A stretch of 40,585 bases of DNA from CAZFZT01 sp964523675 (GTDB taxonomy: Bacteria; Planctomycetota; Phycisphaerae; Phycisphaerales; SM1A02), in contig CAZFZT010000021.1 of assembly GCA_964523675.1 (NCBI GenBank), positions 1-40,585 on the forward strand. Reading direction: 5' to 3'. This document shows positions 32,187 to 40,511 of the stretch, in pieces (within the stretch, counting starts at the first letter, position 1; every line of letters starts with the position of its first letter). The notes beneath the pieces are model-generated. The model did not search any database, was not told the DNA's origin, and saw only the letters and a list, made by a program, of their open reading frames with translations. The position numbers were made by a program, and so were the translations under genes.

Positions 32187-33503
32187 ATGGACCACTTTCA
32201 TTACCGCAACAGCGAACTACATTGCGAGAACATTGCTGCCAGCGCGATCGCAGACGCTGTGGGCACGCCGTCCTACGTCTATTCCAAAGCCACCCTTCTC
32301 GATCATTACGAGCGGCTGACGGCGGCGTTTGCACCGCTCAATCCGCTCATCTGCTACTCGATCAAGAGTTGCGCCAACCTCTCCATCTGCAGGTTGCTCG
32401 GCGAACAGGGCGCCGGCATGGATCTCGTTTCGGGTGGCGAACTGCACCGCGCGCTGCTCGCAGGCGTGAGCGCAAGCAAGTGCGTGTACGCGGGGGCCGG
32501 GAAAACTGACGCGGAGATCGAGCAGGCGCTCAACGCAGGAGTGGGCTGGCTCAACGTAGAATCGGAAGCGGAGTTCGAGAACATCAGCCGGATCGCGCGG
32601 AGATTGAGCAAGACGTGCAAAGCCGCACTCCGCATCAATCCTGATGTCGATCCGAAGACGCACCGTTACACCACGACGGGAAAGAAGGAGAGCAAGTTCG
32701 GCGTTGATCTGGAGCGAGCCCGCGCGTTCTTCCGGAACTACGGCCGCGATGAACACTGCCTGCTGCGCGGCATTCATCTCCACCTTGGTTCGCCGATCTT
32801 TACGGCCGATCCTTATGTCGAGGCGATCGGCAAGGTGGCTGCATTGATCGACGAACTGGCGCGCGACGAAGAGCACCCGATCACGATCGAAACACTCGAC
32901 ATGGGCGGCGGCTTCGGGGCGGATTACACGACAGACCAATCGCCGGTTGCGAGCGACTATGCGAAGCACATCGTTCCACTTCTTGAGGAACGCGTGAAGA
33001 ACGGCCTCCAGATCATCCTCGAACCCGGCCGCACGCTCATCGGCAACGCCGGCATCCTCCTGCTGCGCGTGCAATACATGAAGACTTCAGGAGAGAAGAC
33101 GTTCGCGATCTGTGATGGTGGCATGAACGTGCTGCTGCGGCCTTCGCACTATGAGGCGTTTCATTTCATCTGGCCGGCCAGGGTTGAACCGCAATTCATC
33201 CCGCAGCGTCGCGAGAAAGAGATGCCGATGGAGGGGTTGATCCCCATGGATGTGGTGGGACCGATCTGTGAGACGGGTGACTTCCTCGCGCTTGACAGAC
33301 CTCTACCGCCACTCAAGCGTGGTGACCTGCTTGCGGTCTTCACTGCCGGGGCCTATGGCATGGTGATGGCCAGCCGATACAACTCGATGCCGCTGCCGGC
33401 TGAGGTTCTGATCGATGGCGATGCGATGACGCTCATTCGCACCCGCGAGACCTATGACGATCTGACGGCGCACGAGATGCACCCGGCGGAGGTGGAGACA
33501 TAA
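32187..33503 (+). CDS. lysA: Diaminopimelate decarboxylase
   Basis: 438 residues. It converts meso-diaminopimelate to lysine with pyridoxal phosphate. YSIKSCANLSICRLL holds the lysine that binds PLP. MDLVSGGELHRAL, HLGSPIF, DMGGGFG and EPGRTLIGNAGILL bind the phosphate and carboxylate. CETGDF near the C-terminus carries the partner cysteine of the active site, and GAYGMVMASRYN ends the family pattern. Length is normal. Start ATG 32187 has no Shine-Dalgarno site. The 178-nt gap before it holds a weak hairpin and a degenerate repeat-like stretch. It is not next to other lysine genes. Confidence 0.95.
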   Translation: MDHFHYRNSELHCENIAASAIADAVGTPSYVYSKATLLDHYERLTAAFAPLNPLICYSIKSCANLSICRLLGEQGAGMDLVSGGELHRALLAGVSASKCVYAGAGKTDAEIEQALNAGVGWLNVESEAEFENISRIARRLSKTCKAALRINPDVDPKTHRYTTTGKKESKFGVDLERARAFFRNYGRDEHCLLRGIHLHLGSPIFTADPYVEAIGKVAALIDELARDEEHPITIETLDMGGGFGADYTTDQSPVASDYAKHIVPLLEERVKNGLQIILEPGRTLIGNAGILLLRVQYMKTSGEKTFAICDGGMNVLLRPSHYEAFHFIWPARVEPQFIPQRREKEMPMEGLIPMDVVGPICETGDFLALDRPLPPLKRGDLLAVFTAGAYGMVMASRYNSMPLPAEVLIDGDAMTLIRTRETYDDLTAHEMHPAEVET

Positions 33504-33564
33504 CCGCGGGGCCTAGGAACGAAGTGAGGAGGGTCAGGATTCACGCTGATCGGCGCACGCCGGG

Positions 33565-33570
33565 TATCAT
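33565..33570 (+). promoter_or_regulatory. Possible -10 box (TATCAT) before the SRPBCC gene
   Basis: TATCAT stands 6 nt before the ATG at 33577, which would give a leaderless mRNA. TTCACG 19 nt upstream is only a poor -35 match. No Shine-Dalgarno site is present. Confidence 0.35.
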
Positions 33571-33576
33571 CCCACC

Positions 33577-34038
33577 ATGATCAAGCGCGAAGACGACGGC
33601 CTGTGGCTCGTCCTCGAAGAGACGATCGCCGCGCATTACGAGGACGTGTTCGCCTGCCTGACGACGGCGGACGGCCTGACGCGCTGGTTTCCAGTGGCGG
33701 CTGAGGTTGATCTGAGGCCGGGTGGTGAGATCAAACTGTGCTGGGATGAGAAATGCACCCGGACGTTGACGCTGCCAATTATGGATTACGATGCCGGCGG
33801 CACGATTGCATGGGATTGGTACACGGATCGCAACGACATTCACGCGCCGGTGTACTGGAAGGTTTCGCCAGATGTTGAGGAAGGGGCGAAGGTTCAGCTG
33901 CGACAGGGGCCGTTCGGAGAAGATATCGATTCACTCATTGCGCTTGCTGATGAGGCCGCAAGTTGGCGCTGGCAGTTGTGCAATCTGAGATCGACGCTCG
34001 AAGCGAAGCACGACATGCGCAAGGTGCGCCCGCTCTAA
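33577..34038 (+). CDS. SRPBCC/AHSA1-like domain protein
   Basis: 153 residues. The helix-grip fold pattern of the START/AHSA1 superfamily is visible: ETIAAHYEDVFACLTTADGL, then TRWFPVAAEVDLRPGGEIKL, GTIAWDWYT and a long C-terminal helix (DEAASWRWQLCNLRSTLE). These small domains bind hydrophobic ligands or assist chaperones; the ligand is unknown. The ATG at 33577 is preceded by TATCAT at 6 nt. The AGCCGC palindrome (34041-34057) follows right behind the stop codon. Confidence 0.75.
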   Translation: MIKREDDGLWLVLEETIAAHYEDVFACLTTADGLTRWFPVAAEVDLRPGGEIKLCWDEKCTRTLTLPIMDYDAGGTIAWDWYTDRNDIHAPVYWKVSPDVEEGAKVQLRQGPFGEDIDSLIALADEAASWRWQLCNLRSTLEAKHDMRKVRPL

Positions 34039-34040
34039 GT

Positions 34041-34058
34041 AGCCGCTTGCGGCTTAGC
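34041..34058 (-). repeat. AAGCCGCAAGCGGCT palindrome, antisense copy
   Basis: Read on the minus strand it is GCTAAGCCGCAAGCGGCT, the complete form of the motif seen partly at 22931, 26313 and 29871. It lies just after the SRPBCC gene stop and has no heptamer array. It can form a 6-bp hairpin on either strand. Confidence 0.75.
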
Positions 34059-34082
34059 ATGTTCAACAAAGGACACACGCCC

Positions 34083-34463
34083 ATGAAGTCACCACGCATC
34101 ATGTACGCCTACGCCGGGTTCCTCATCGCCTGCGGCATCGTCGCCTACTTCATGGCTCCGCCGGACGCCAACGCAACGACCGCGCTGATCATACCGGCCG
34201 CATCAGGTGTGTTGATGGTCATCTGCGCCGTCATGGCGGGAATGTTGCACCGCAAGCGTGCGGTCGGCATGATCGGCATTCATGCGGGGCTTGTCCTGCC
34301 GCTCCTCTTTGCCATCGCATTCGGCGTGAGGGCCTATGGCGCGTTCGGCGCGGGTGAAGACAAACGCTACCTCGCCGTCATACTTTCAATCCTGACCGTT
34401 GCCAGCATCATCACCTTCATCGCCATCCTCGTCACACGGCCCAAGCCCGAAGCGCGCACGTAA
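34083..34463 (+). CDS. Small multi-pass membrane protein (TMEM14-like)
   Basis: 126 residues from ATG 34083, which has AAAGGA about 9 nt upstream. Four membrane helices are seen (about 7-25, 33-52, 58-78 and 95-117). Gly- and Ala-rich helices and the overall size resemble the TMEM14 family, whose bacterial members have no known role; this match is weak. The gene is separated from leuS by repeat element A, copy 4. Longer frames starting at 33963 or 34060 lack a good ribosome-binding site. Confidence 0.65.
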   Translation: MKSPRIMYAYAGFLIACGIVAYFMAPPDANATTALIIPAASGVLMVICAVMAGMLHRKRAVGMIGIHAGLVLPLLFAIAFGVRAYGAFGAGEDKRYLAVILSILTVASIITFIAILVTRPKPEART

Positions 34464-34464
34464 A

Positions 34465-34538
34465 ACAAAGGCCGGGACAATGCGCAGAAGGCGCACTTCC
34501 GAGGGGGCAGGGTGCGCCCAAGCGACGCACCGGGTCGA
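34465..34538 (+). repeat. Element A, copy 4 (before leuS)
   Basis: 74 nt, the longest copy. It begins ACAAAGGCCGGGACAATGCG and ends CAAGCGACGCACCGGGTCGA. The inner stem is 7 bp, GGCGCAC (34490-34496) with GTGCGCC (34512-34518), over a 15-nt loop. The apical stem differs in sequence from the other copies but still pairs. It ends 34 nt before the GTG of leuS. Confidence 0.8.
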
Positions 34539-34572
34539 TCCACTCCAACGTACCAACCAGAACAGCAAGATC

Positions 34573-37548
34573 GTGTCCACCCAACCCACAACATCGCCGA
34601 CCTCGACAGAAACCGATCACCCGCACCGCTACACCGCGCGGCTGGCCAACGAAATCGAAGCGCGCTGGCAACAGGCGTGGGAAGCGGAGCAGACGTTCCG
34701 CGCGCTCAATCCGGATGACGCCGACTTCGACGGTCAGCGAAAGTGCTATGTGCTCGACATGTTCCCGTATCCATCGGGAGCGGGACTGCATGTCGGTCAT
34801 CCACTGGGATATATCGCTACGGACATCTACAGCCGCTTCAAGCGCCACCGCGGCTTCAACGTGCTGCACCCGATGGGATGGGACGCCTTCGGCCTGCCGG
34901 CGGAGCAATACGCCATCCAGACCGGCATTCATCCAGCCACCACGACGCAGCGCGCGATCGACACCTTCCGAGGTCAACTCAAGCGATTCGGCTTTTCATA
35001 CGACTGGTCGCGCGAGTTCGCCACCACAGATCCGCAGTATTACAAGTGGACGCAGTGGATCTGGCTCAAGGCATATCAATCCTGGTTCGATCCGCGCGTG
35101 AACAGGGCCCGGCCGATCGACGAGATGATTCACGGCCTCGAGAGTGGGCACCTCTATGTCTCGCCATCCGGCGAGGTCGTTCACATCGCTGGGCTGGCGA
35201 GTGATGTCGCTGCACTCACCGGTGGAGCGGTGGGCTACTCGAAATGGCACGAACTTTCGCCGGTCGAGCAGCGCGAGGTGATCGACGACCATCGCCTGGC
35301 GTATCTGGCTGAGCAAACGGTGAACTGGTGCCCGAAGCTCGGTACGGTGCTCGCTAATGAAGAGGTCATCGACGGCCGATCCGAACGCGGCGGCTACCCG
35401 GTGTATCGCAGACCGCTGCGGCAATGGATGTTCCGCATCACTGCATATGCTGAGCGATTGCTCGCAGACCTTGACTTGTTGGAGTGGCCCGAATCGACGC
35501 GCGCGATGCAGGCAGCATGGATCGGCCGCAGCGAAGGTGCGGAGATCGACTTTCCGCTCGCCGACGACTCATTCCTCCCCGAATCTGCTGAGGGCGGTAC
35601 TGACAACGCCATTCGTGTCTTCACCACGCGCCCCGACACCATCTTCGGCGCGACATACATGGTCCTCGCGCCGGAGCATCCGCTCGTGGATGAGATCCTC
35701 AGCAGTCCGCTTTCCGAAACGGATGCGAATCAATTGCGTGCGTACGTCGAAGCCGCTCGCAACAAATCGGACGTTGATCGCCAGGCCGAGACGAAAGAGA
35801 AGACCGGCGTCTTCACCGGCGCGTATGCTATAAACCCCGCCACGAACGAGCGCATCCCCGTTTGGGTCGCCGATTACGTCCTCATGGGCTACGGCCACGG
35901 CGCGATCATGGCGGTGCCCGGCCACGATGATCGTGACTTCGAGTTCGCGCGCACGTTCGATCTGCCGATCCGGTGCGTCGTTGCGCCCAAGCCGGGAGCA
36001 ACGACCACGAACTCCAATCCTTGGGAGGCGGACACCAGCTTCTGGGAAACCGCCTACGAGGAAGTGGGTACCGCATGCAATTCCTCCAACGATGAAGTCT
36101 CTCTGGACGGCCTCGCAACGCCCGACGCCAAGCGGCGCATCGTCGACTGGATTGAAGAGAAGAATCTCGGCCGGCGCAAGATCAACTATCGCCTGCGCGA
36201 CTGGCTCTTTTCGCGCCAGCGCTATTGGGGTGAGCCGTTCCCGGTGGTCTTTGATGAAGATGGCAATCATTACCCCGTTGATGTCGCGCACCTGCCCGTT
36301 GTGCTTCCTGACCTGAAGGATTTCCAGCCGGTGGAATCCGATGATCCGGTGCCGCTGCTTGCGAAGGCGGATAACTGGGTCAACACCACGGCAGGCGAGG
36401 CGGGCGTGAGTCCGAAGCTCCTGGACCCGTCAACACCGGTGCGGCGCGAGACGAACACCATGCCCGGCTGGGCCGGTTCGTGCTGGTATTTCCTGCGCTA
36501 TTGCGATCCGCATAATGAGGAGCGTTTCGTATCGCGCGAAGCGGAGCGGTACTGGATGGGCACCGACCGTCACGGCGGAACGAGCGCGGTTGCCGGCGTT
36601 GATCTGTACATCGGCGGCGCGGAGCACGCGGTGCTGCACCTGCTCTATGCGCGCTTCTGGCACAAGATGCTCTACGACCTGGGCGAGGTGTCCACGCCGG
36701 AGCCGTTTGCGAAGTTGTTTCACCAGGGCATGCTCATTTCCTGGGCCTACCAACGTGAAGACAAATCACTCGTCCCGATCGACGAGGTCGAGGAGCGGCC
36801 GGCCGGCAGCGGTCATTTCGTCGAACGAGCCACCGGCAAACCGGTCTTGCAGACCACAGCGAAGATGAGCAAATCGCTCAAGAATGTCATCAACCCCGAT
36901 GATGTGATCGCAGAGTACGGCGCGGACACTTTTCGGCTCTACGAGATGTACATGGGTCCGCTGGACGCGATGAAGCCGTGGAACACGCGCGACATCGCTG
37001 GGCCGTTCCGTTTCCTCCAGCGCTGTTGGCGGCTGATGGTTGATGAGAACACCGGCGCACTCAAGTTCGCAGATCGCATGAACGATTCGATTGAAAAGCA
37101 ACTGCACCGAACGATCGCGAAGGTTGCCGATGATGTCGAACGCCTCGCGTTCAACACCGCCATCGCAGCGATGATCGAGTTCGTCAATGCAGCAACTTCA
37201 TCAGGTGGTCTGACGCGCGATCAGACGGAGCGCTTTGCGATCATCCTCGAACCTTTCGCGCCGCACATGGCAGAAGAGATCTGGTCTCGACTCGGCCATA
37301 CTTCATCGATCACGCGCGCGCCGTGGCCCGAATTCGACGAAGCCATGCTGCGCGATGATGAGATCGAACTGCCCGTGCAGATCATGGGCAAGGTGCGCGG
37401 CCGGGTCACCGTTGCGGCTGATGCAGATGAGGAAGCGATCAAGCAGGCGGCCCTTGCCGATGAGAAAGTTGCAGCCGCCTTGGAAGGCAAGGCGGTCCGA
37501 AAAGTCATCGTCGTGCAGGGTCGGATCGTCAATATCGTGGCGAATTGA
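34573..37548 (+). CDS. leuS: Leucyl-tRNA synthetase
   Basis: 991 residues from GTG 34573. It charges tRNA-Leu. The HIGH-type motif is in PYPSGAGLHVGHPLGY (about residues 61-76). The editing domain has FTTRPDTIFGATYMVLAPEH and GHGAIMAVPGHDDRDF. The second signature KMSKS lies at about 765 (TTAKMSKSLKNVINPDDVIA). An anticodon-binding domain and the C-terminal domain (QIMGKVRGRV) complete the protein. The length is at the upper end for bacteria, with an insert near residues 190-250. The frame is open to 34399, but upstream lie repeat element A and the neighbouring gene, so the GTG is preferred. A short Thr/Ser/Pro-rich head precedes the core. Confidence 0.95.
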   Translation: MSTQPTTSPTSTETDHPHRYTARLANEIEARWQQAWEAEQTFRALNPDDADFDGQRKCYVLDMFPYPSGAGLHVGHPLGYIATDIYSRFKRHRGFNVLHPMGWDAFGLPAEQYAIQTGIHPATTTQRAIDTFRGQLKRFGFSYDWSREFATTDPQYYKWTQWIWLKAYQSWFDPRVNRARPIDEMIHGLESGHLYVSPSGEVVHIAGLASDVAALTGGAVGYSKWHELSPVEQREVIDDHRLAYLAEQTVNWCPKLGTVLANEEVIDGRSERGGYPVYRRPLRQWMFRITAYAERLLADLDLLEWPESTRAMQAAWIGRSEGAEIDFPLADDSFLPESAEGGTDNAIRVFTTRPDTIFGATYMVLAPEHPLVDEILSSPLSETDANQLRAYVEAARNKSDVDRQAETKEKTGVFTGAYAINPATNERIPVWVADYVLMGYGHGAIMAVPGHDDRDFEFARTFDLPIRCVVAPKPGATTTNSNPWEADTSFWETAYEEVGTACNSSNDEVSLDGLATPDAKRRIVDWIEEKNLGRRKINYRLRDWLFSRQRYWGEPFPVVFDEDGNHYPVDVAHLPVVLPDLKDFQPVESDDPVPLLAKADNWVNTTAGEAGVSPKLLDPSTPVRRETNTMPGWAGSCWYFLRYCDPHNEERFVSREAERYWMGTDRHGGTSAVAGVDLYIGGAEHAVLHLLYARFWHKMLYDLGEVSTPEPFAKLFHQGMLISWAYQREDKSLVPIDEVEERPAGSGHFVERATGKPVLQTTAKMSKSLKNVINPDDVIAEYGADTFRLYEMYMGPLDAMKPWNTRDIAGPFRFLQRCWRLMVDENTGALKFADRMNDSIEKQLHRTIAKVADDVERLAFNTAIAAMIEFVNAATSSGGLTRDQTERFAIILEPFAPHMAEEIWSRLGHTSSITRAPWPEFDEAMLRDDEIELPVQIMGKVRGRVTVAADADEEAIKQAALADEKVAAALEGKAVRKVIVVQGRIVNIVAN

Positions 37549-37565
37549 GCGAAAATGCGGTTCGT

Positions 37566-37606
37566 CCCCCCCCGGGCGCCGCCGGCATACTTCTTCAAGT
37601 GGGGGG
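37566..37606 (+). repeat. C8/G6 homopolymer inverted repeat between leuS and the fapA-like gene
   Basis: Eight C (37566-37573) and six G (37601-37606) could pair over a loop of about 27 nt within the 120-nt gap. It may be a leader or attenuator structure. No T-run follows. The C8 tract is prone to slippage. Confidence 0.4.
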
Positions 37607-37668
37607 TTGGTACGGGCGATAAAGTGTCATAGACCAAAGGTGCGCCGCCGCGATGCGGAGTACAGGGC

Positions 37669-38871
37669 ATGAACACCCAACCGCTCATTCACGTTCGGGT
37701 CGAGGCCGAGTCCGGCTGCGCCATGATTGCGATTTCCCCGCGAGGCGAGGATCCTACTGTTGATGCGGCCGTCCTTGAATCAGCAGCCGCAAGGGCAGGC
37801 ATCGCCATCACTGATCATGTGCGTGCGAAGCTCGCAGCGTTGGCTGATGCGTTTCGCGTCAACCCGCGTGACATGGAATGCATCATTGCCGAGCCCACCG
37901 CGCCGCAGAATGGGGAAGACGGTTGGATCGAATGGTGTGAAGGGTGTGATCCGACAGCGTGCGTACAGAAATTGGATGAGCACGGCCGCATCGATCACTA
38001 CGCCGGGTGCGCATTCATTCATGTGAAGCAAGGCGCGCACATTGCGACACTGCATCAACCCACACCGGGAACGGACGGTTGCGACGTTATGGGTAAGCCG
38101 ATCAAGGCGGAGTCCGGTTCTGTCTGTGCGATCAAGGTCGATTCCTCCCTGGCGATCGATAGTGATGGACGCATTTTCGCACAAACGGAAGGCGCGCTGC
38201 ATATCAAAAATGAGGTTCTTGCGATCACCAAGTTGTTTGAAGTGCCCGAGCATGTCGATTTTTCAACAGGCAATATCAACTTCGACGGTTGCATCGAGAT
38301 ACGACAGGATGTGCGCGATCTGTTTCAGATCAAAGCGACCGGATCGGTGAACGTGGGCGGCCTGATCGAAGCTGCGACGATCGACTGTGGCGGCGACTTC
38401 GTCGGAAGGCGCGGAATGGCTGGCAGAGGTCGTGGCGAGCTGCGCGCCAGCGGGAATGTCGAAATTGGATTTCTCAACGACATGAGCGGGAGCGTCGGCG
38501 GGACGCTCAGCGTGCGGCGAGAGATCATCGGTTGCGACCTGCGTGTGGCGGGGGCGCTCAATTGTGAGCAGTGCACCATCATCGGCGGCTCGCTTGAGCT
38601 GCATGGCAAGGGGATTGTTGCAGCCATTGGCTCCGCATCGAACCGGCCGACGCGCATCGTACTTGATGAAAACGCCAATCTGGTCGTGGCGAAGGCGATT
38701 CATCCCAGCGTCACACTTCAGATCGGCTCGACGATCTACGAGATTGATCGCCTGACGAAGGGTCCGGTGCGCATTGTGGCGGAGTCAAAAAGCGCGCTGG
38801 CCTACCGCATTGCCGACGGCGTACCGCGCCCGATGAGTGAGATCGCCAAGACCCATCGCGCCGCCGCATGA
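37669..38871 (+). CDS. FapA/DUF342 family protein
   Basis: 400 residues. The middle and C-terminal parts show the DUF342 (flagellar assembly protein A) pattern: QPTPGTDGCDVMGKPIKAES, EGALHIKNEVLAI, then repeated beta turns (FSTGNINFDGCIEIRQDVRD, TGSVNVGGLIEAATIDCGGD, GNVEIGFLN, GTLSVRREIIGC) of a right-handed beta-helix/polymer-forming fold. The N-terminal 100 residues differ. Family members are often longer (500-600) with a C-terminal coiled coil, absent here. No flagellar or pilus gene is near. Role unknown, perhaps in cell-surface or polar assembly. Confidence 0.85.
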   Translation: MNTQPLIHVRVEAESGCAMIAISPRGEDPTVDAAVLESAAARAGIAITDHVRAKLAALADAFRVNPRDMECIIAEPTAPQNGEDGWIEWCEGCDPTACVQKLDEHGRIDHYAGCAFIHVKQGAHIATLHQPTPGTDGCDVMGKPIKAESGSVCAIKVDSSLAIDSDGRIFAQTEGALHIKNEVLAITKLFEVPEHVDFSTGNINFDGCIEIRQDVRDLFQIKATGSVNVGGLIEAATIDCGGDFVGRRGMAGRGRGELRASGNVEIGFLNDMSGSVGGTLSVRREIIGCDLRVAGALNCEQCTIIGGSLELHGKGIVAAIGSASNRPTRIVLDENANLVVAKAIHPSVTLQIGSTIYEIDRLTKGPVRIVAESKSALAYRIADGVPRPMSEIAKTHRAAA

Positions 38872-38930
38872 ACCGCCGCTGACGGTTTGAAACGCTCGAT
38901 CCAAACCTGTACGCCATGCGCAAGCGGCAA

Positions 38931-38936
38931 TATGAT
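38931..38936 (+). promoter_or_regulatory. Possible -10 box (TATGAT) before gatB
   Basis: TATGAT lies 6 nt before ATG 38943. If used, the gatB mRNA would be leaderless and the upstream in-frame ATG (38916) could not be the start. No strong -35 box is seen. Confidence 0.4.
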
Positions 38937-38942
38937 GGGGCC

Positions 38943-40481
38943 ATGCCGCGCATCGTCTCAACGCGCCTCAAGATCGGGATGGAAGTGCATGTCGAACTCG
39001 CCACGCGAACGAAGATGTTCACGCGGGTTCCCAACGTCGCGCATCCGGCTTACTTCGATGCGCCGGTGAACGCGCTCGTCGATCCCGTCGTCCTCGCCTT
39101 GCCCGGCTCGTTGCCCGTGCTGAACAAGCGCGCGATCGAAATGTCGATCATGGTCGGCCTTGCCCTGAATTGTTCCATTGCGACTGAAACCAAATGGGAC
39201 CGCAAGAACTACTTCTATCCGGACCTGCCCAAGGGCTACCAGATCAGCCAGTACGACCTGCCGCTCTGCTTCGACGGGGAACTTGAGATTCCAGCGGGTA
39301 ACGGCGAGAACTGCCGCATCGGCATCATTCGCGCGCACCTCGAAGAAGACGCCGGCAAACTCGGCCACGAACTGCCCGGCGGTCACCTCTACGACGGCTC
39401 GCTCGTCGATCTCAACCGCGCCGGCGCGCCGCTGCTTGAAATCGTCACGCATCCCGACCTGCAAAGCGCCGATGAAGCCGTCACCTTCGCCAGGGAGTTG
39501 CGCAGCATGTGCCGTTTCCTCGGCGTGACCGAAGGCGTCATGCAGCGCGGCCACATGCGATTTGAGCCGAACATCAACGTCATCATCGACTGCGATGACG
39601 GCCACGAATACGCAACGCCGATCGTCGAGGTCAAGAACCTCAATTCGTTCAAAGCGGTCAAGGGCGCGATCGAGTTTGAACGCAAGCGCCAGGTCGAGCA
39701 GTGGAAGAAGACCGGCGAGGCCGCGTCGCCGGGCAACAAGACCACGCGCGGCTGGGATGATGCGAAGGCGGTCACGCTGCTTCAGCGCGAGAAGGAAGAA
39801 GCGCATGACTACCGTTACTTCCCTGATCCTGATCTGTTGCCCGTGGTGATCGAGCGCGCGTGGGTCGAGCGCATCGCAGCCGATCTGCCAGAGTTGCCCA
39901 TGGCGCGACGTAAACGTTATGAGGATGCGTACCACCTTTCGGAGAAGGATTCAGCTGCGCTCACGGAAGATCGCGATGTGTCGCATTTCTATGAGCGGTG
40001 CATCGAGATGGTCGAGCAGAACGTCGATGCGGGCGATCCCGAGCGAAATCCCGGCCGGGAATGTGCGAACTGGCTGCTCAACGCCGGGGCAAAGCGCGCG
40101 AACGAGCGCGGCTGCGGCATCCATGAACTGGGCATCACGCCTGAGCAGATTGCTGACATCATTGAGATGCGGGCGGCGGGTGCGATCGGCTCCAGTGCGG
40201 CCGATGAACTCTTTGCAATCCTTTGCGACCCTTCGGTCACTGATCCCGCCCCGCTCGTTGCGGCGAAGCGCGGTCTGATGCAGGTGCGCGATGAAGGCCA
40301 ACTCGATGCATGGGTTGAGGAGGCGATCGCCGCGCATGCCGAAGCGGCACAAGACTTCGCGGCGGGCAAGGACGCAGCAATCGGCCGGCTGGTTGGTCAC
40401 GTAATGAAGGTCAGCCAGGGCAAGGCCGACGCTCAGGCGATTCAGCAGCGCCTGCGCGAGCGCCTGCGGCCGCAAGGATAA
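38943..40481 (+). CDS. gatB: Aspartyl/glutamyl-tRNA amidotransferase subunit B
   Basis: 512 residues from ATG 38943. It is part of the GatCAB complex, which turns Glu-tRNA(Gln) and Asp-tRNA(Asn) into the amide forms. LKIGMEVHVELATRTKMFTR opens the protein. DLPKGYQISQYDLPLC, IIRAHLEEDAGKL, RAGAPLLEIVTHPDLQSADE, VEVKNLNSFKAV and HDYRYFPDPDLLPV are the family signatures. The C-terminal YqeY-like tail (AIGRLVGHVMKVSQGKADAQ) is intact. The longer start at 38916 adds nine residues with no conservation. GatA and GatC are not in the window. The gene is convergent with a minus-strand gene 30 nt further on. Confidence 0.96.
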   Translation: MPRIVSTRLKIGMEVHVELATRTKMFTRVPNVAHPAYFDAPVNALVDPVVLALPGSLPVLNKRAIEMSIMVGLALNCSIATETKWDRKNYFYPDLPKGYQISQYDLPLCFDGELEIPAGNGENCRIGIIRAHLEEDAGKLGHELPGGHLYDGSLVDLNRAGAPLLEIVTHPDLQSADEAVTFARELRSMCRFLGVTEGVMQRGHMRFEPNINVIIDCDDGHEYATPIVEVKNLNSFKAVKGAIEFERKRQVEQWKKTGEAASPGNKTTRGWDDAKAVTLLQREKEEAHDYRYFPDPDLLPVVIERAWVERIAADLPELPMARRKRYEDAYHLSEKDSAALTEDRDVSHFYERCIEMVEQNVDAGDPERNPGRECANWLLNAGAKRANERGCGIHELGITPEQIADIIEMRAAGAIGSSAADELFAILCDPSVTDPAPLVAAKRGLMQVRDEGQLDAWVEEAIAAHAEAAQDFAAGKDAAIGRLVGHVMKVSQGKADAQAIQQRLRERLRPQG

Positions 40482-40511
40482 TCGCAGGTAAGGCCGACCG
40501 GTCGTCGCGGG

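Noticed and set aside
34465..34538. T-box riboswitch before leuS (AGGGTG seen)
   Set aside because: The AGGGTG is part of the apical stem of repeat element A, the rest of the T-box consensus is missing, and the same element precedes genes unrelated to tRNA charging.
37549..37668. c-di-GMP or other known riboswitch before the fapA-like gene
   Set aside because: The conserved core motifs of known classes could not be found; only the C8/G6 pairing is visible.
38958..39935. 325-codon minus-strand frame opposite gatB
   Set aside because: A shadow of the gatB reading frame with no protein-like features.
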